From IMG/VR virus record IMGVR_UViG_3300010392_001355, positions 1 to 35,809 of that record: 35,809 bases of DNA; one strand, given 5' to 3'. How positions within the stretch are numbered: position 1 is the stretch's first letter; every line of letters begins with the position of its first letter. The position numbers and the translations under genes were made by a program. The stretch comes from a virus. This document shows, in pieces, positions 33,778 to 35,809 of the stretch. The notes under the pieces are model-generated. The model saw only the letters and a program-made list of their open reading frames with translations. It did no database searches and was not told the origin of the DNA.

Positions 33778-34020
33778 TTATTCCATCACCCTCATTCCAA
33801 CTACTTCTCGTGTCTCCATCATGGACTTAGCTAATGCCTTCGCATAGCAGTCGCTGATCTCACCGTACAGACCCTCATCGATCTCTTCCTCGGTGATTGT
33901 GTACGCCAGCTTCACGCTTTTACGACCGAACTCTGGGAACTTCGGTGCCAGCTTTGATGCCATGGCGACCGTGGCAACACCTGCCACCAGTCCCTGCATA
34001 AATTTGCGTCTACTTAGCAT
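33778..34020 (-). CDS. Tat-signal mini-protein carrying a capsid-protein helix segment (80 aa)
   Basis: ATG 34020 overlaps the Tad2-like gene by 11 bases. Residues 1-24 (LSRRKFMQGLVAGVATVAMA) match the twin-arginine consensus S-R-R-x-F-x-x well, with a mild hydrophobic stretch and possible cut after AMA. Residues 38-75 (LAYTITEEEIDEGLYG, then YAKALAKSM..TREVVG) align without gaps to residues 86-123 of the major capsid protein encoded at 17193-18107, with 20 of 38 positions identical and most others similar. That capsid region contains a long helix expected to be the HK97-fold spine. Nothing else of the capsid is present. A decoy, exclusion or assembly-control role is possible, but function is unknown. 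Confidence 0.75.
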   Translation of the reverse strand: MLSRRKFMQGLVAGVATVAMASKLAPKFPEFGRKSVKLAYTITEEEIDEGLYGEISDCYAKALAKSMMETREVVGMRVME

Positions 34021-34273
34021 ACGTCCAGTCTTCTGCCATCAGGTCACCCTGAGATGCCAGCCACGGCACAATGGTCCCTTGAGCGTTACGGATATCTATG
34101 TGTGGCAGGTAATTGATCACAGTGCCCTCTGGGTAGATGCCAAGCAGTGGTGGTCTGTCCACCGTGAACGTACTGCCCGGCACAAGAAAGATGAACTGGT
34201 CTGCACCATTCCATCCCTCTCTGGTCATCCTGTTGCCTTCTTTGATCTCAAATAGTGCGTCTGAAAAATCCAT
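34010..34273 (-). CDS. tad2: DUF2829 / Tad2-like protein (Thoeris anti-defence family)
   Basis: An 87-residue protein. GGAG lies four bases before ATG 34276 and seven before ATG 34273; I use 34273, giving MDFSDALFEIKEGNRMTREG. The protein has the family pattern of DUF2829: W-N-G then FIFLVPGSTFTVDRPPLLGI, IYPEGTVINYLPHIDIRNAQ, and a C-terminal IVPWLASQGDLMAEDWTYA. Tad2 from this family binds and sequesters the cyclic ADP-ribose isomer made by Thoeris defence. Whether this copy binds the same signal is not shown by sequence. It overlaps its neighbours on both sides, so it is in the same transcript. Confidence 0.9.
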   Translation of the reverse strand: MDFSDALFEIKEGNRMTREGWNGADQFIFLVPGSTFTVDRPPLLGIYPEGTVINYLPHIDIRNAQGTIVPWLASQGDLMAEDWTYAK

Positions 34274-34451
34274 CATCTTTCTCCACTTTGGTAGCTCTAT
34301 CAATTACTGCAATCGTCTCTGCTGATATACCACGCATCCTAACGAACTGTGACATCTCCTTGAGTGCTTCGGCCTGTTCCCTAACCAAAGGACGTGAGGC
34401 TTTCACCTCATTGCGTAGCTCTCGCTCGCTCATCTTGTCAGGGTTCTTCAT
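34248..34451 (-). CDS. Small helical protein (67 aa)
   Basis: ATG 34451 has AAGGAG eight bases upstream, a strong ribosome site; it overlaps the release-factor-like gene by 14 bases. The protein is one long charged helix and a short second one (KNPDKMSERELRNEVKASRP, then ALKEMSQFVRMRGISAETI, IDRATKVEKDDGFF). No family recognised. The spacing of Leu and Ala could make a dimeric coiled coil. It lies between the GGQ protein and the Tad2-like protein, so a role in translation or defence is possible, but this is only context. Confidence 0.65.
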   Translation of the reverse strand: MKNPDKMSERELRNEVKASRPLVREQAEALKEMSQFVRMRGISAETIAVIDRATKVEKDDGFFRRTI

Positions 34452-34824
34452 GCGCCTCTCTCCTTGCCTCAATCATTGGTCCGATGTTGCCCTTGCCGAC
34501 GACTTCCGTGTACCGCATAGTCCTCCCCGAAGCGTGATCAAGCACTTCGTTGCGCTCTGCGTGGTACGTTCGCACTCTTCCTGCATCCTTACGACGCGCA
34601 TTAGGTCTCTCGTAGTGGGAGAGTAATCGAGCAGCCAGATGATTGAACGCAGTTCTCTGATTTGTGACACGGCTTTTGCTGGCTGTTCCAATAGCTGTGA
34701 TACCAGTGTCACGATGCGTGATTCGGCAGCAGTTTTCGTGTTTATTTCTGTGTTGTCCACCGCTTCCCTCCCCGGAGTACCACTCCAGTTTGAAATCTTT
34801 TTTTGTGAGGTGTAGCTCATCCAT
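34438..34824 (-). CDS. GGQ-domain release-factor-like peptidyl-tRNA hydrolase
   Basis: A 128-residue protein; ATG 34824 overlaps the upstream stop (TAATG). Residues 12-36 contain the class-I release factor catalytic motif GSGGQHRNKHENCCRITH (GGQ at 22-24), which hydrolyses peptidyl-tRNA in the ribosome. Residues 36-80 (TGITAIGTASKSRVTNQRTA, NHLAARLL) and 95-125 (GRVRTYHAERNEVLDH) resemble the rest of RF domain 3. The codon-reading domain (PxT or SPF motif) is absent, so it is like ArfB or PrfH-type rescue factors in layout, but the acidic end (EARREAHEEP) differs from the basic tail of ArfB. Role in phage infection is unknown. Confidence 0.85.
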   Translation of the reverse strand: MDELHLTKKDFKLEWYSGEGSGGQHRNKHENCCRITHRDTGITAIGTASKSRVTNQRTAFNHLAARLLSHYERPNARRKDAGRVRTYHAERNEVLDHASGRTMRYTEVVGKGNIGPMIEARREAHEEP

Positions 34825-35231
34825 TAGTCAATCGTCACACTCAGGTCATCAATGCCTGCTGGTGCTGCCAGCAGGGTGCCAGTTACCACAGCATCGACTG
34901 AGCGCCTGTCTGCTGTGTCCACAACTGTAGCCTTGAACGCATAGGTGCCTGCGGTTAGGTTGTCCACCACGAACGTCTGAGGGACATCTGAGGCAACTAC
35001 GACAACAGGGCTATAGTTCGCCCCACCATCAGCACTCATGCTGATCTCAGTTCCCATGATCTCGCTCACGTCCAATGCTACGCCGTCTTCGCGAGTCGTT
35101 GGTAGTGTCCAGTTCAGTGTCGCTCTTCCCATCTCAATCTCCAGTGTCATGTTACTGACAGGCATCGGCCTGTCGTTGATAAGTCCCAGCAGCCTCAATA
35201 GCCACCGAACAAGTTTTAGCCACCAGCTCAT
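34824..35231 (-). CDS. Fibronectin-III-like protein with N-terminal membrane or basic anchor (135 aa)
   Basis: ATG 35231 overlaps the upstream TGA (ATGA). Residues 2-17 (SWWLKLVRWLLRLLGLI) form an amphipathic or membrane-binding helix rich in Trp, Leu and Arg. Residues 25-115 follow a fibronectin type III pattern: ATLNWTLPTTREDGVALDV, ISMSADGG, TFVVDNLTAGTYAFKATVVD. It pairs with the neighbouring FN3-like protein at 35228-35782. Such domains bind carbohydrates or proteins at the cell surface. An envelope or virion location is likely; the partner is unknown. Confidence 0.75.
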   Translation of the reverse strand: MSWWLKLVRWLLRLLGLINDRPMPVSNMTLEIEMGRATLNWTLPTTREDGVALDVSEIMGTEISMSADGGANYSPVVVVASDVPQTFVVDNLTAGTYAFKATVVDTADRRSVDAVVTGTLLAAPAGIDDLSVTID

Positions 35232-35782
35232 GCGCAGTCAGCGACTACCAGTGGCTTGGGTATTACTCCCGATGACCAGCTCACACTGGTTGTCGGAACT
35301 GCATATTTTCCATTTACATTCTGGTTGACGATGCACTCAACATCAGCACTGACCGTGCCTACTGGCAGCAACCAAAATCCATTCGCAATCGATACAGGCT
35401 GGTACACCATCGCACCCATTGCTGCGGTGAACGTGGTGACCGTTTTCTCTGCCTTCCCTGAAACTCGCGACTCTTCGCCGTCTGTCGTGTACGACGTTGC
35501 CACGTACTGGTAATCACCGGGGAGTTTTCCATTTAAGGTCACTGTCGTGGTCGCTGGATCGTCAATTTCAGCCACTAACTGCCATATTCGGGTGCCAGCC
35601 AGAGTGGTCAGCGGTCCAGCATCAGTGCATTGTTCCTGCCCTGTTGGGTTGGTCCAGTCCAGTATCACGTCATCAGCAAGTGCTTCCTTGACGCAGTACG
35701 CAAAATACAACACCACTCCCACGGCAATCAGGGTTGGAAACCATAGGCTGTCGAAGAACTTTTTCATGAGCTGCACTGGCAC
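35228..35782 (-). CDS. Fibronectin-III-like secreted or anchored protein (184 aa)
   Basis: I use GTG 35782, which has GAGG eight bases upstream; ATG 35767 in frame would start at MKKFFDSLWFPT and is a good alternative because it overlaps a possible upstream stop (ATGA). Residues 6-35 are a signal-peptide-like stretch (MKK, then LWFPTLIAVGVVLYFAYCV, and KEALAD with an A-L-A cut site). Residues 39-120 (VILDWTNPTGQEQCTDAGPL, then GDYQYVATSYTTDGEESRVS) are FN3-like. The C-terminal half has two Cys and is beta-rich. Export to the periplasm or membrane anchoring is expected; role unknown. Confidence 0.75.
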   Translation of the reverse strand: MPVQLMKKFFDSLWFPTLIAVGVVLYFAYCVKEALADDVILDWTNPTGQEQCTDAGPLTTLAGTRIWQLVAEIDDPATTTVTLNGKLPGDYQYVATSYTTDGEESRVSGKAEKTVTTFTAAMGAMVYQPVSIANGFWLLPVGTVSADVECIVNQNVNGKYAVPTTSVSWSSGVIPKPLVVADCA

Positions 35783-35809
35783 TCATCAATCCTCAGATCG
35801 AGGAACACT

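Overview
The window is a stretch of a tailed double-stranded DNA bacteriophage genome. All 41 genes I can support lie on the minus strand and are tightly packed, with many start/stop overlaps (ATGA, TAATG, GTGA, TTGA). Recognisable parts are a large terminase, a large portal, a scaffold-like protein, an HK97-type capsid protein, gp4-like adaptors, a nozzle-like protein, very large fibre proteins and two ejection-type proteins. No tape measure, tail tube or sheath gene is visible. I infer a short-tailed (podovirus-like) phage of the kind common in marine metagenomes. The host is unknown, but Shine-Dalgarno sites, GTG/TTG starts, a GroES-like gene and twin-arginine signals indicate a bacterium. 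No tRNA, CRISPR array, integrase or insertion sequence was seen.

In transcription order (right to left), 35.8-32.6 kb is an accessory cassette of small genes. It holds two fibronectin-III-like exported or anchored proteins, a codon-independent release-factor-like GGQ protein, a small helical protein, a DUF2829/Tad2-like protein (the Thoeris anti-defence family), and a mini-protein joining a twin-arginine signal to a segment of this phage's own capsid protein. A second Tat-signal protein and several unknown small genes follow. A 150-base gap (32,643-32,493) has an extended -10 promoter candidate and a hairpin directly before a GTG start.

From 32.5 to 25.2 kb come an RMF-like/collagen-like protein, a 57-residue basic protein, a 136-residue unknown, two large beta-rich surface proteins (709 and 851 residues), a coiled-coil protein and a smaller structural protein. 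From 25.2 to 17.2 kb is the packaging and head module: TerL, portal, two small proteins, GroES-like co-chaperonin, scaffold, a conserved unknown, a decoration-like protein and the major capsid protein, closed by a UUCG hairpin. From 17.1 to 9.1 kb come minor virion proteins, adaptors, a fibre-type protein, a glycine-rich adhesin-like protein and the nozzle-like protein. From 9.1 to 1 kb lie an 1811-residue LamG/propeller-like fibre, another beta-rich virion protein, a 40-residue membrane protein, a GNAT acetyltransferase and two ejection-type proteins, the last cut by the window edge.

The genes appear to form one late operon: counter-defence and translation-related proteins first, then head assembly helped by a dedicated GroES, then tail, receptor-binding and ejection proteins. 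The most unusual item is the Tat-signal/capsid-fragment gene at 33,778-34,020. The Tad2-like gene, the GGQ protein and the RMF-like protein behind a leader hairpin are the other leads for host manipulation.
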